This document shows positions 14,812 to 21,958 of a DNA stretch of 27,728 nt, piece after piece. The notes beneath the pieces are model-generated. The model was given only the letters and a program-made list of their open reading frames with translations, ran no database searches and was not told where the DNA came from. Location: IMG/VR virus record IMGVR_UViG_3300047379_001338, positions 1 through 27,728 of that record, one strand, 5' to 3'. The DNA comes from a virus. The number at the start of each line of letters is the position of its first letter. Position 1 is the stretch's first letter. The position numbers and the translations under genes were made by a program.

Positions 14812-15222
14812 TTAAAGATTAACCCCAAAGTTTTCGAATAATTTTTTATCCAAAGTATCTTCTTCGTATATTTCAATCAAGTTAATATCATTCAATTCGC
14901 AGAACTTTAATTTCTCTTGATCCCTTCTTAGTTGATTTAAATAATTAATTTTATTTTTTCCATGAAAAAAAGGAACATATCTTGTGTGTTGTTTTCCCTG
15001 AACTTCGATCGCTATTTTTTTATTTGCATTATAAAAGTCTAAAGAAAGTTTTGTTCCTGCTACAGGGAACTCTTCAAATACTATGTAATTGCTCCAATGT
15101 TTTTTTAAAAATTGTTTTGTTTTGAACTGTATTTTGCTCCTGCTTGGGCCGTCCCAGTCTATTAAATATTTTTTAGCTTTTTTAACTGTTCTTGTTGCTC
15201 CAAATAAAGTTTTAAAGCGCAT
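14812..15222 (-). CDS. Vsr/Holliday-resolvase-like PD-(D/E)XK endonuclease
   Basis: A 136-residue basic protein with the core of small PD-(D/E)XK nucleases: an acidic residue at E50/E51, D62 in LSLDFYNANKKIAIEVQGKQ, and E73-x-Q75. A helix with YLNQLRRDQEKLKFCELNDI and the strand INLIEIYEED follow, the usual end of Vsr-type, very-short-patch or restriction-like folds. The ExQ variant of the last motif also occurs in Vsr-like phage proteins. The first 35 residues are strongly basic and may contact DNA. It overlaps the RecA-like gene by 11 nt, so a role in recombination or branched-DNA cleavage is plausible. It could instead nick at specific sites. Confidence 0.75.
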   Translation of the reverse strand: MRFKTLFGATRTVKKAKKYLIDWDGPSRSKIQFKTKQFLKKHWSNYIVFEEFPVAGTKLSLDFYNANKKIAIEVQGKQHTRYVPFFHGKNKINYLNQLRRDQEKLKFCELNDINLIEIYEEDTLDKKLFENFGVNL

Positions 15223-16318
15223 TGGTTAAATTCTTGAAATCTTCATATAGGAATTCAGCTAACTTTTCATTTTCTTCTAAGAAATCTATCAATCTTTGCT
15301 CTCCTTGAAATTTTTCATTTATCTCAAACTTTTTGTCTGAAAGTTCTTTTATTAGATCTTCGGAGACAGATATCCAGGCGCCCTTTTTATCTATTAGGTT
15401 GAATAAGTACAGCATATCTAATATTTCTCTAGCTCTCCAAACTGATTTACCGTTTTTCTGTCCGTATTTAATTGGGTATCTAACTGATGATCCAGTTTTT
15501 TCATTTACACTTTTCCTAAATTTTATTTTACAATAATGACCTATAGGTTCTCCTTTTTCATCTAGTTTTGTTGCTGTCGGATTTTTAAAAATCAAATCGG
15601 AATTATAACGCTCCTCAAATTCAAGAATAAAGTTTGCGTAATGTTTTATTGCATTACCTCCGGCCTGTTTTACTTTAGGACCTCCTCTAGAGGCGTATGG
15701 GTTTGTAGCAACTTCTACCCTGACCTGACTAGTTAGAATCATTGTATGGCCCATTTTTGTAATAGGTAGAACCATTTTTTTTAAGAACACTGAAGTGATT
15801 AGCGCTCCTCCCGCCACCTGTTCTGATTCAGCGAAAGGTTTATCTATGTCGTTAACCCTACATAAGGCATCGACACTATCAATGATAAACATATATTTTT
15901 TTCCATTTTCATTATGAAATACAAGCTCTCTTATTAATTCAAAAACTTTCTCAAATACATTACAATCAAATACGAAGAATTTTTCAGGATCAATATCTAT
16001 TCCAGATCTTTCGATCATTTCCGGACTAAATCTGCCTTCACTTTTTATGTAAATAATCATGCCATCTTTTTTGAACATTCTTTGAAAATTTTTAGCAAAC
16101 GCCATAGCGCAGCTTGTTTTGCCTCCTTCATTTATACCTGTAAATCTGTGAGCTCCTCCAGGTAACCCTCCCCCTAGTGCTATATCTAGATTTAAGCTTC
16201 CACTCGGTATTTTATATTCTTCACTCTCATGAAAATTGTAGTGATATTTTTGATTATCTTTGTCAGATAAAAATTTAGATATTTGGTCTGTAGTTTTTAT
16301 TTCTTTAATTTTGTTCAT
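15212..16318 (-). CDS. RecA/UvsX-like recombinase
   Basis: A 368-residue strand-exchange protein. Walker A is G61-INEGGKT (K67, T68), replacing the GPESSGKT of bacterial RecA. The ATPase Glu is probably E94 (YIKSEGRFSPE). Walker B is YMFIIDSVD (D147). Loop L2 and its flank read TSQVRVEVATNPYASRGG, then KQAGGNAIKHYA. It would pair homologous DNA for phage repair and recombination-dependent replication. The sequence lies closer to phage UvsX-type proteins than to cellular RecA, which I judge from the altered P-loop only. The start follows AGAGGA with a 7-nt gap, one of very few Shine-Dalgarno-like sites here, and overlaps the previous gene by 14 nt. Confidence 0.92.
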   Translation of the reverse strand: MNKIKEIKTTDQISKFLSDKDNQKYHYNFHESEEYKIPSGSLNLDIALGGGLPGGAHRFTGINEGGKTSCAMAFAKNFQRMFKKDGMIIYIKSEGRFSPEMIERSGIDIDPEKFFVFDCNVFEKVFELIRELVFHNENGKKYMFIIDSVDALCRVNDIDKPFAESEQVAGGALITSVFLKKMVLPITKMGHTMILTSQVRVEVATNPYASRGGPKVKQAGGNAIKHYANFILEFEERYNSDLIFKNPTATKLDEKGEPIGHYCKIKFRKSVNEKTGSSVRYPIKYGQKNGKSVWRAREILDMLYLFNLIDKKGAWISVSEDLIKELSDKKFEINEKFQGEQRLIDFLEENEKLAEFLYEDFKNLTNAL

Positions 16319-16643
16319 CTATAAATCCTCTTATTGTTTTTGTCTTTTTTGGTATTAACTTATCTTTTCCAAATTTCTCCCCAATTTCAATATTTATTTT
16401 AGGTGGAATTTTATAATTAAATTCTCTATATTTTTTCCTTACCTTTTTTAAGCCTATCGGGCTTCTAAGTAAAGCGAGCGAATTTGATTTTGGTAAAGAA
16501 ACCTTTTGCCAGAAATCTAAGTTGGGAAACATCTCTAGGAGATCATTTAAAATTTTCATCTCTCTAGCCCAAAAAAATCTTTTTTGACTTTTTGGTTCTT
16601 CTGTAAATTTTCTGATTAGGTCTTTTTTGTAACTTTGCTTCAC
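16305..16643 (-). CDS. Small basic protein of unknown function
   Basis: A 112-residue protein with about a quarter Lys/Arg and no membrane helix or signal. Features visible are the helix FFWAREMKILNDLLEMF (23-39), LPKSNSLALLRSPIGLKKVRKKYREF (50-75) and a C-terminal KKTKTIRGF. The start is GTG, 6 nt after a -10 box; the first internal Met (29) would lose conserved-looking sequence. It overlaps the RecA-like start by 14 nt, implying coupled translation. A nucleic-acid-binding helper of the recombinase is plausible but is inference. I do not recognise the family. Confidence 0.65.
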   Translation of the reverse strand: MKQSYKKDLIRKFTEEPKSQKRFFWAREMKILNDLLEMFPNLDFWQKVSLPKSNSLALLRSPIGLKKVRKKYREFNYKIPPKINIEIGEKFGKDKLIPKKTKTIRGFIDEQN

Positions 16644-16649
16644 CCGTTT

Positions 16650-16678
16650 AATCTAACACATTAGTGGGCCTGTGTCAA
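16650..16678 (-). promoter_or_regulatory. Sigma70-like promoter of the recombination genes
   Basis: On the minus strand a perfect TTGACA (16678 to 16673), a 17-nt spacer and TAGATT (16655 to 16650), then 6 nt to the GTG start at 16643. The -35 box contains the TGA stop of the coiled-coil gene. The predicted transcript begins at the start codon itself. Confidence 0.65.
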
Positions 16679-18735
16679 GATATAAATTCGTAGGAAGGCT
16701 TATTTTCTCTGTAGCTTCTGTTGTCTAGTTTTGGATTAAGGTATTTTTTAATAATAGACTCAAAGGTTTTGCACATTGTATCTGGATTATTATCTAAAGA
16801 TTTTTCTTCTATTTCCTTGGCTACAGATTGGTAATTTAATATGTCTGTTTGAGAGAAGTCTGTAAGTTTTGTGAATTTATGAGCTCCGCCGATTGATGAA
16901 GGTATGATCGCATAATAAGAATTATTTAAGTTCCCTTTGGTTATGACCAACTGATTCTTAGAATCATAAATTTCCTTAAGTGAAGCTTCTTTTTGTTTTA
17001 AGATTTCCATTTCTGACTTCATTAACTCTTTGAGATCTTGAGCTTCTTTATCTAGGTTTTGTTTTTCTTTTTTAATTTGATCGTTCTGATCAACAAGGTC
17101 TCTTATCCTGTCTTCCTGCTTATCCATTTGCTTTCTCAGTTCATTTATATATTCAGACCTGTTAGATTCTGTTTTTGTTAAATCTGCAAGACTTTTTTTC
17201 AGCACATCTATTTCGGAGGAGAATATCGATATAGCGCTTTTGCTAGAAGAAATTAGTTCTTCATTTTCTTTTCTTTTTAATGCGATCTTCTTAATCTCAC
17301 TAATATCTTTTTTAAATTCATCCGCTTTTTCTAGAACCTTCTTTTTTGAAGATTTTATTTGTTGAAGCTCTTCTTTAGCGTTTTGTTTCTTTTCGTATAA
17401 AGACTCTATTTCTTCTTTTATAGGTAAATGTTTCTCTAGTTCTATAACTCTTTTTTCTGCATCTATCTTTGCTCGTCTAGAGGACTCTTTATATTTCTCT
17501 ATTTGTTGTTTATATAAATTTACTTGAGACTCTTTAAGTTCTATTATTTTTTCTTCTTGCTCTAGATCCTTCTTCTTTTCAGAAAGTTCTCTTTCTTGAT
17601 CCTCGAGTTCTTTGGATAAAATTTTAATCTTCGATTTTTTTACAATGATATCACTTTCATTTACTTCTAAGCCTGGAAACCTTTTCATTAAACTTATATG
17701 TGCAGCAAGCACGAGAAGAACTGCGAGGGGGTCAAATACAAAAATAAGTATTATTATGACTATCCTAACAGCTTTCCCTATGTCAAATTCTACTCCAGTA
17801 AAATCAGATATAAGTTCTGCTACATATTTAATTGGGCCAACCTCTGCTTCTAGCTGCCTAGAGCCGTCGTCGTAGTTAAATTTCTCTTTTTCTAATTCAT
17901 CAATCCTATCTAATGAAATAGAAATTTTATTATTATACTCTTCTATTTTATTTTTTGCATCATCTGGTTTTTCGAATCCAATAGATTGATATTCTCGTAT
18001 TCTTTTTCTTATATCGGATATTAATGTAGATGTTTCATTTCTGTATTTTGAAATGCGTAATTCAATATCAGATTTTTTAATTGATAATTCCCCTCTTTCT
18101 TGCGCTTGTTCTGTTGTGATTTTTTCTATTTCTTTTGTTTTATTCGAGAAAAGTCCACCAGGCTTATTCCTTACTTCATTTAATTCTTTATTTAATTCAT
18201 CTATTCTGGATTGAATTGGTAGGAGCATTTTGCTGTCAAGCGCTATGTCTTTTTCTAATTGAATATTTAGCTGATCTATCTTTTCTTGTTCTAATTTAAT
18301 GTTCTCTTGGCTTTTGTCGCTAAGATTTTTATTGCTATTTTCTGTTTGCTGTATTAAATCCTTTTGTCTTTCTATAAATTCGCGCTCTCTAGTGATTTTA
18401 GTTTCGACTTGAGAAGATAAGGCTATATTTTTTTCTGCATGATTTTGGTGTTCAATATGCGACTTGGATAAAAACCCAAAGATACCCATGCTTGTTATAC
18501 CCATTAAAACTAATATCGCTGAGAATAAATATATCTTGATCATTCTTGGCGCTGAACTCCAATTATTATGCAGCCATATAGCCGCTATAATCTTACCGAC
18601 TTCCAAAGCTGCTCCCATAGCTATAACCGCCTCAATAGAGCCTGGGAATATTGTAGCTAAACCTATTATGCTAAAGTAAGCCGCTATGCAGGATATGCTT
18701 AAAGCGGAAATCAATGTAAGTACTGCAAAAATCAT
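16675..18735 (-). CDS. Large membrane protein with two long coiled coils
   Basis: A 686-residue protein. Three membrane helices near the N-terminus (about 2-25, 34-54, 66-89) include SIEAVIAMGAALEVGKIIAA. A charged coiled coil of about 200 residues (95-295) follows, then a fourth membrane helix (323-347, VRIVIIILIFVFDPLAVLLVLAA). A second coiled coil (about 360-600) leads to a small C-terminal domain (NNSYYAIIPSSIGGAHKF). Heptads rich in Glu, Lys, Leu and Ile are obvious throughout. Both coils would lie on the same side if the membrane parts insert as drawn. It starts by an ATGA overlap with the preceding gene. I do not recognise a function. Anchoring replication to the membrane, or spacing and sensing at the envelope, are possible roles. 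Confidence 0.8.
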   Translation of the reverse strand: MIFAVLTLISALSISCIAAYFSIIGLATIFPGSIEAVIAMGAALEVGKIIAAIWLHNNWSSAPRMIKIYLFSAILVLMGITSMGIFGFLSKSHIEHQNHAEKNIALSSQVETKITREREFIERQKDLIQQTENSNKNLSDKSQENIKLEQEKIDQLNIQLEKDIALDSKMLLPIQSRIDELNKELNEVRNKPGGLFSNKTKEIEKITTEQAQERGELSIKKSDIELRISKYRNETSTLISDIRKRIREYQSIGFEKPDDAKNKIEEYNNKISISLDRIDELEKEKFNYDDGSRQLEAEVGPIKYVAELISDFTGVEFDIGKAVRIVIIILIFVFDPLAVLLVLAAHISLMKRFPGLEVNESDIIVKKSKIKILSKELEDQERELSEKKKDLEQEEKIIELKESQVNLYKQQIEKYKESSRRAKIDAEKRVIELEKHLPIKEEIESLYEKKQNAKEELQQIKSSKKKVLEKADEFKKDISEIKKIALKRKENEELISSSKSAISIFSSEIDVLKKSLADLTKTESNRSEYINELRKQMDKQEDRIRDLVDQNDQIKKEKQNLDKEAQDLKELMKSEMEILKQKEASLKEIYDSKNQLVITKGNLNNSYYAIIPSSIGGAHKFTKLTDFSQTDILNYQSVAKEIEEKSLDNNPDTMCKTFESIIKKYLNPKLDNRSYRENKPSYEFIS

Positions 18736-18971
18736 GGTATTTTATAGTTTGAGTTTGGCGGTTGTTTTTTGTTTGTTGGATCTATAGTCAGAATACTGTT
18801 CCTATTGGAGTTTGCGTAGTGACCTTGGTTGTCGTTTGGGTAATAATCTCTGTCTCCTTTTTCGGAGTTTTTATTTATTTCTTGTTGAGACGGGTAGTCG
18901 TGAGCTTGTGGGTTCAAGTCTCTGTTGTCGTTACTGTATCTGAAGTTGGAGTTGTGCGTGTGATTACTCAT
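18732..18971 (-). CDS. Small Asn/Gln/Tyr-rich disordered protein
   Basis: A 79-residue low-complexity protein (MSNHTHNSNFRYSNDNRDLN onward) rich in Asn, Asp, Ser, Gln, His and Tyr, with Pro-Asn near the end and almost no hydrophobic residues, so probably unfolded. The coding call rests on arrangement: it overlaps the preceding gene by 8 nt and the start of the coiled-coil gene by ATGA, as real genes in this operon do. A start 9 nt upstream (18980) is possible. An opposite-strand frame covering the same bases encodes an unlikely Val/Phe-rich product. Function unknown. Confidence 0.6.
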   Translation of the reverse strand: MSNHTHNSNFRYSNDNRDLNPQAHDYPSQQEINKNSEKGDRDYYPNDNQGHYANSNRNSILTIDPTNKKQPPNSNYKIP

Positions 18972-19152
18972 ATAAATCATTACACTCTATATTTGACATT
19001 TTAACTGTAATAGTTTGTCCGTTGTTTAATTCTATTCGAGCGAACATAGCTCCATCATCTGGCCCGCCAATCTCCTCATACTCCTCTAAGACTTTGCCCA
19101 CCATTTCCTTACCTCGAACTTTAACAATGCATATTTTGTTCCTATTGCTCAT
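18964..19152 (-). CDS. Small beta-rich protein, first gene of the minus-strand block
   Basis: A 62-residue protein, MSNRNKICIVKVRGKEMVGK onward, with short strands (ICIVKV, MVGKVLEEYEE, AMFARIELNNGQTITVKM) that suggest a small SH3-like barrel. The frame extends to a GTG at 19167, but that codon lies inside the probable -10 region, so the ATG at 19152 is preferred. Its first codons resemble those of the divergent portal gene (ATGAGCAA). As the first gene after the divergent control region it may be made early, perhaps as a regulator. This is inference; the family is not recognised. Confidence 0.65.
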   Translation of the reverse strand: MSNRNKICIVKVRGKEMVGKVLEEYEEIGGPDDGAMFARIELNNGQTITVKMSNIECNDLYE

Positions 19153-19247
19153 ATTCGATATATACACAATGTAATAAAAGTTTAAAAGTTGAAAGTTAAC
19201 TTTAGACTTTTATTAGACTTTACTTTAACTTTTGTGTATCATAATGA
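19153..19247. promoter_or_regulatory. Mirror-symmetric divergent promoter region
   Basis: This 95-bp region separates the minus-strand replication block from the plus-strand structural block. Its centre is the perfect 12-bp palindrome AAAGTTAACTTT (19192-19203). Outward-reading ACTTT units lie on both sides: as AAAGT at 19177, 19185 and 19192, and as ACTTT at 19199, 19206, 19217, 19222 and 19228. Both ends carry TTGTGTAT (minus 19169 to 19162, plus 19232-19239), forming -10-like boxes TATATA and TATCAT, 6 and 5 nt before the respective ATG. On the right TAGACT (19214-19219) is a fair -35 with a 17-nt spacer; on the left no -35 is clear. The units may bind a regulator that switches between the two arms. 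Confidence 0.7.
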
Positions 19248-21230
19248 ATGAGCAAAAGAAAATATATCAAACGCTCCGATTACTGGGATAAGTTTGAAAA
19301 AAATAGTGATGCGAGTATAAATTCAATTATAAAGAATGATTTCTCGACCCCTTTTGCTGCAGGGGATCCATATTACACCGAGTCTCATGCAGCTTCGTAT
19401 AGCCGAAGCGCCTCAAAAGCAGATGAGTTTGCGTCAAGGAGGAATGTAGTTCATAAAGATAATAAAAAATTTAGATTTTCTAATATATCGGGGGGGATGC
19501 TACCTTATGTGTATGGTAGTGATGGGGTTAATATAAGAGATACTATTGAGTTATGTCAAAAGGCTTATGCTAATATTTCTGTATTTAGGAACGCTATTGA
19601 TGTAATGGCGGAATTCGCTAACGCTAATTTATATCTAGAGGGAGGAACTCAAAAATCTAGAGACTTTATATATAAATGGTTTGATAAAGTTAATTTATGG
19701 AACCTTAAGGATCAATACTTTAGGGAATATTACAGGAGTGGTAATATATTTTTATATAGGGTAGACGGAAAGTTTACACAACAAGATTTTGATAATTTAA
19801 GTAAAATATATGGCTCCACTATATCCCTTCAACCGGGAAAATTGCCTGTTAAATATATTGTTTTGAATCCATATGACATTACTGCAGCAAAAGCTTCTTC
19901 TTTTGAAAGCGGTAATTATGAAAAAGTATTATCCGAGTACGACATTGAGAGATTAAAGAACCCAAAAACAGATTACGATTTGCAGGTTTACGAATCGTTG
20001 ACGCCAGAGATAAAAGAAAAAATCAAAACGGGGAAATATAATCAAGATGGAATTCGGGTTAAGTTGAACCCCTCTAACCTAATATACTCTTTTTATAAAA
20101 AGCAGGATTATGAACCTTTCGCTGTACCTTTCGGATTTCCTGTACTTGACGATATTAATGCAAAATTAGAATTGAAGAAAATCGATCAAGCAATTTGTCG
20201 CACAATAGAAAATGTAATATTACTGATTACTATGGGCGCTGAGCCTGATAAGGGCGGTATTAATCCTAGGAACATGGAAGCTATGCAGACACTTTTCAAG
20301 AACGAAAGCGTTGGAAGGGTACTGGTTAGCGATTATACAACAAAAGCTCAATTTATTATTCCTGATATTGGTAAGGTTGTTGGTCCAGCTAAATACGAAG
20401 TAATTAATAACGACATTAAGGAAGGCTTACAGAATGTCATTATTGGAGATGAGAGATATAGCAACACCCAGGTAAAGGCGAAAATATTTCTAGAAAGACT
20501 TAAAGAATCTAGGAATGCATTTATTTATGATTTTCTTCAGCCTCAAATTAAGATGGTTTGCCAAAACCTAGGCTTTAGAAAGTATCCTAAAGTTAAATTT
20601 CAAGAAACGGATATTAAAGATGAGGTTCAGCTTCAACGTGTGGCGACTCGTTTGATAGAGCTTGGGGTTATTACTCCAAAGCAGGGAATGGAAGTTCTTG
20701 ATAAAGGTGTTTATCCTGATCCATCTGAATTAGAAGAAGCTCAAAAAGAATATGTTGAACAAAGGAAGGATGGGATGTTTAATCCTATAGTTGGAGGAGT
20801 TCCTATGATTACTCCAGAAACAGGTAGCGATGCAGCTCCCGCGCAAAAAGCGAAACAAGAAGTTGGTCGCCCCGTAGGAACTTCTGGTGTTCCCCAGCAA
20901 TCCAGTTCAGCATCATTTAGTAGAGAGAATATACAAGAGGTAATTTATAGCACAGAAGATTTAAGATTATTCGCTGTTGCCGAAATTAAAAAGAAACTTA
21001 ATAAAAAACGGCTAAAAAAACAAGAAAAAGAAATGGTTGACGAATTGTGTCAATCTGTTATTCTTTCGAATGAAAATTCAAGTTGGAAGGATAGTGTCAA
21101 ATCTTGTATAGAAGATATTAATCATATAGAACAATTAACTCCTCTATCAGAAGTAAACGATTTGTCATTGGAATATAATTTGGATTTGTATTCTGCGGCA
21201 TTGTTATATCATAGCCAAAAGGAGGCTTAA
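19248..21230 (+). CDS. Phage portal protein
   Basis: A 660-residue protein forming the ring at the capsid vertex through which DNA enters and leaves. The portal pattern is seen in residues about 85-180 (LPYVYGSDGVNIRDTIELCQ, NISVFRNAIDVMAEFANANL, YFREYYRSGNIFLYRVDGKF), then a wing region with YIVLNPYDITA. Residues about 265-400 include the long stem helix (DDINAKLELKKIDQAICRTI). The crown region ends near residue 545. A low-complexity linker (QKAKQEVGRPVGTSGVPQQS) leads to an extra helical C-terminal segment of about 90 residues that is not typical. The start is the ATG at 19248; an out-of-frame ATG lies 4 nt upstream. The terminase and capsid genes expected nearby are not in the window. Confidence 0.85.
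   Translation: MSKRKYIKRSDYWDKFEKNSDASINSIIKNDFSTPFAAGDPYYTESHAASYSRSASKADEFASRRNVVHKDNKKFRFSNISGGMLPYVYGSDGVNIRDTIELCQKAYANISVFRNAIDVMAEFANANLYLEGGTQKSRDFIYKWFDKVNLWNLKDQYFREYYRSGNIFLYRVDGKFTQQDFDNLSKIYGSTISLQPGKLPVKYIVLNPYDITAAKASSFESGNYEKVLSEYDIERLKNPKTDYDLQVYESLTPEIKEKIKTGKYNQDGIRVKLNPSNLIYSFYKKQDYEPFAVPFGFPVLDDINAKLELKKIDQAICRTIENVILLITMGAEPDKGGINPRNMEAMQTLFKNESVGRVLVSDYTTKAQFIIPDIGKVVGPAKYEVINNDIKEGLQNVIIGDERYSNTQVKAKIFLERLKESRNAFIYDFLQPQIKMVCQNLGFRKYPKVKFQETDIKDEVQLQRVATRLIELGVITPKQGMEVLDKGVYPDPSELEEAQKEYVEQRKDGMFNPIVGGVPMITPETGSDAAPAQKAKQEVGRPVGTSGVPQQSSSASFSRENIQEVIYSTEDLRLFAVAEIKKKLNKKRLKKQEKEMVDELCQSVILSNENSSWKDSVKSCIEDINHIEQLTPLSEVNDLSLEYNLDLYSAALLYHSQKEA
21219..21225 (+). promoter_or_regulatory. 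Strong Shine-Dalgarno site (exceptional in this window)
   Basis: AAGGAGG lies 8 nt before the ATG at 21234, within the 3' end of the portal gene. Nearly every other start here lacks such a site, so it stands out and supports this start. It also shows that the host ribosome can probably use the anti-Shine-Dalgarno sequence. Confidence 0.85.
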
Positions 21231-21233
21231 GAC

Positions 21234-21938
21234 ATGGGGGCTTTCGAAAGTTTTGTTAACGCTAACCTTGGAATAAGAAAACCTCTTATTCTTGCAACTG
21301 GCCATCCTAGCGGTAGTATTTATGCCGCAGGTATGATTGGCTCAGAATATATAGATACTGATTCAAATAGTATTTACGAAAAAACTGGCGAAAATAATAC
21401 CGAAGATTGGGTATTTATGAGAAAACTCGGGCAAGCCCCATCTTCTAGTTCTTCCAACGTTTTTTCTAAGTCTATCAGTGTTCCTCAAAATTCTTCATCT
21501 TTAAATATATCATATAATTCACTTGGGGACTTTAAGCAATATCTCGCTAACCCAAGAGTGTTTGCTTCAATTAGATTTGACTCCGAGCCTACAGGCACAT
21601 ATTCTCATTCTGTTTATAATTTAAATACCCAAAGGTTTGATGTAAAATTTTCAAGTCAAGTTACTGATCCCGATTGCTATTTAGATATTTTAATTTCAGC
21701 AAATCCTGATGAAATCGGAGATTCTGTTGTGCCTCCAGTAGAGTCTTTACTGTGGTTTGATGAATCAGGCAACTCTCTTGTTCTAAGAAATGAATCTATA
21801 ATTACGTCTAATCCTGCTATACATTTATGGGAAACAGGAGAAAATGACACACTAATTCCAAGAGAAACTGGATACGCTTCATTTGATGAATCTGGACAGT
21901 ATTTTGAGCAAACAGGAGACTATTTAACTATATTATAA
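21234..21938 (+). CDS. Phage structural protein, tail/fibre type
   Basis: A 234-residue protein. The N-terminal segment (GAFESFVNANLGIRKPLILA, then GSEYIDTDSNSIYEKTG and DWVFMRKLG) is a module I associate with structural proteins of marine phages. A Ser-rich linker (70-80) is followed by a beta-rich C-terminal half ending with acidic Glu/Thr/Gly repeats. No enzymatic motif. This start has the clearest Shine-Dalgarno in the window, AAGGAGG at 21219-21225, 8 nt before the ATG, lying inside the last codons of the portal gene. That suggests that this protein is needed in larger amounts or is translated by a different route from its neighbours. Confidence 0.72.
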   Translation: MGAFESFVNANLGIRKPLILATGHPSGSIYAAGMIGSEYIDTDSNSIYEKTGENNTEDWVFMRKLGQAPSSSSSNVFSKSISVPQNSSSLNISYNSLGDFKQYLANPRVFASIRFDSEPTGTYSHSVYNLNTQRFDVKFSSQVTDPDCYLDILISANPDEIGDSVVPPVESLLWFDESGNSLVLRNESIITSNPAIHLWETGENDTLIPRETGYASFDESGQYFEQTGDYLTIL

Positions 21939-21958
21939 AATAAAGTGTAGATAATACT

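Noticed and set aside
14811-14876. Longer N-terminus of the small acidic protein
   Set aside because: It lies entirely within the Vsr-like gene; an ATG 1 nt after that gene's stop is more natural.
18762-19004. Plus-strand frame of 80 residues opposite the small Asn-rich gene
   Set aside because: Its product is an odd Val/Phe run, it would read through the divergent operon head, and the minus-strand frame fits the overlap pattern of its neighbours.
19153-19167. GTG start for the first minus-strand gene
   Set aside because: It lies inside the TTGTGTATATA promoter-like box; the ATG at 19152 fits the spacing seen at other starts.
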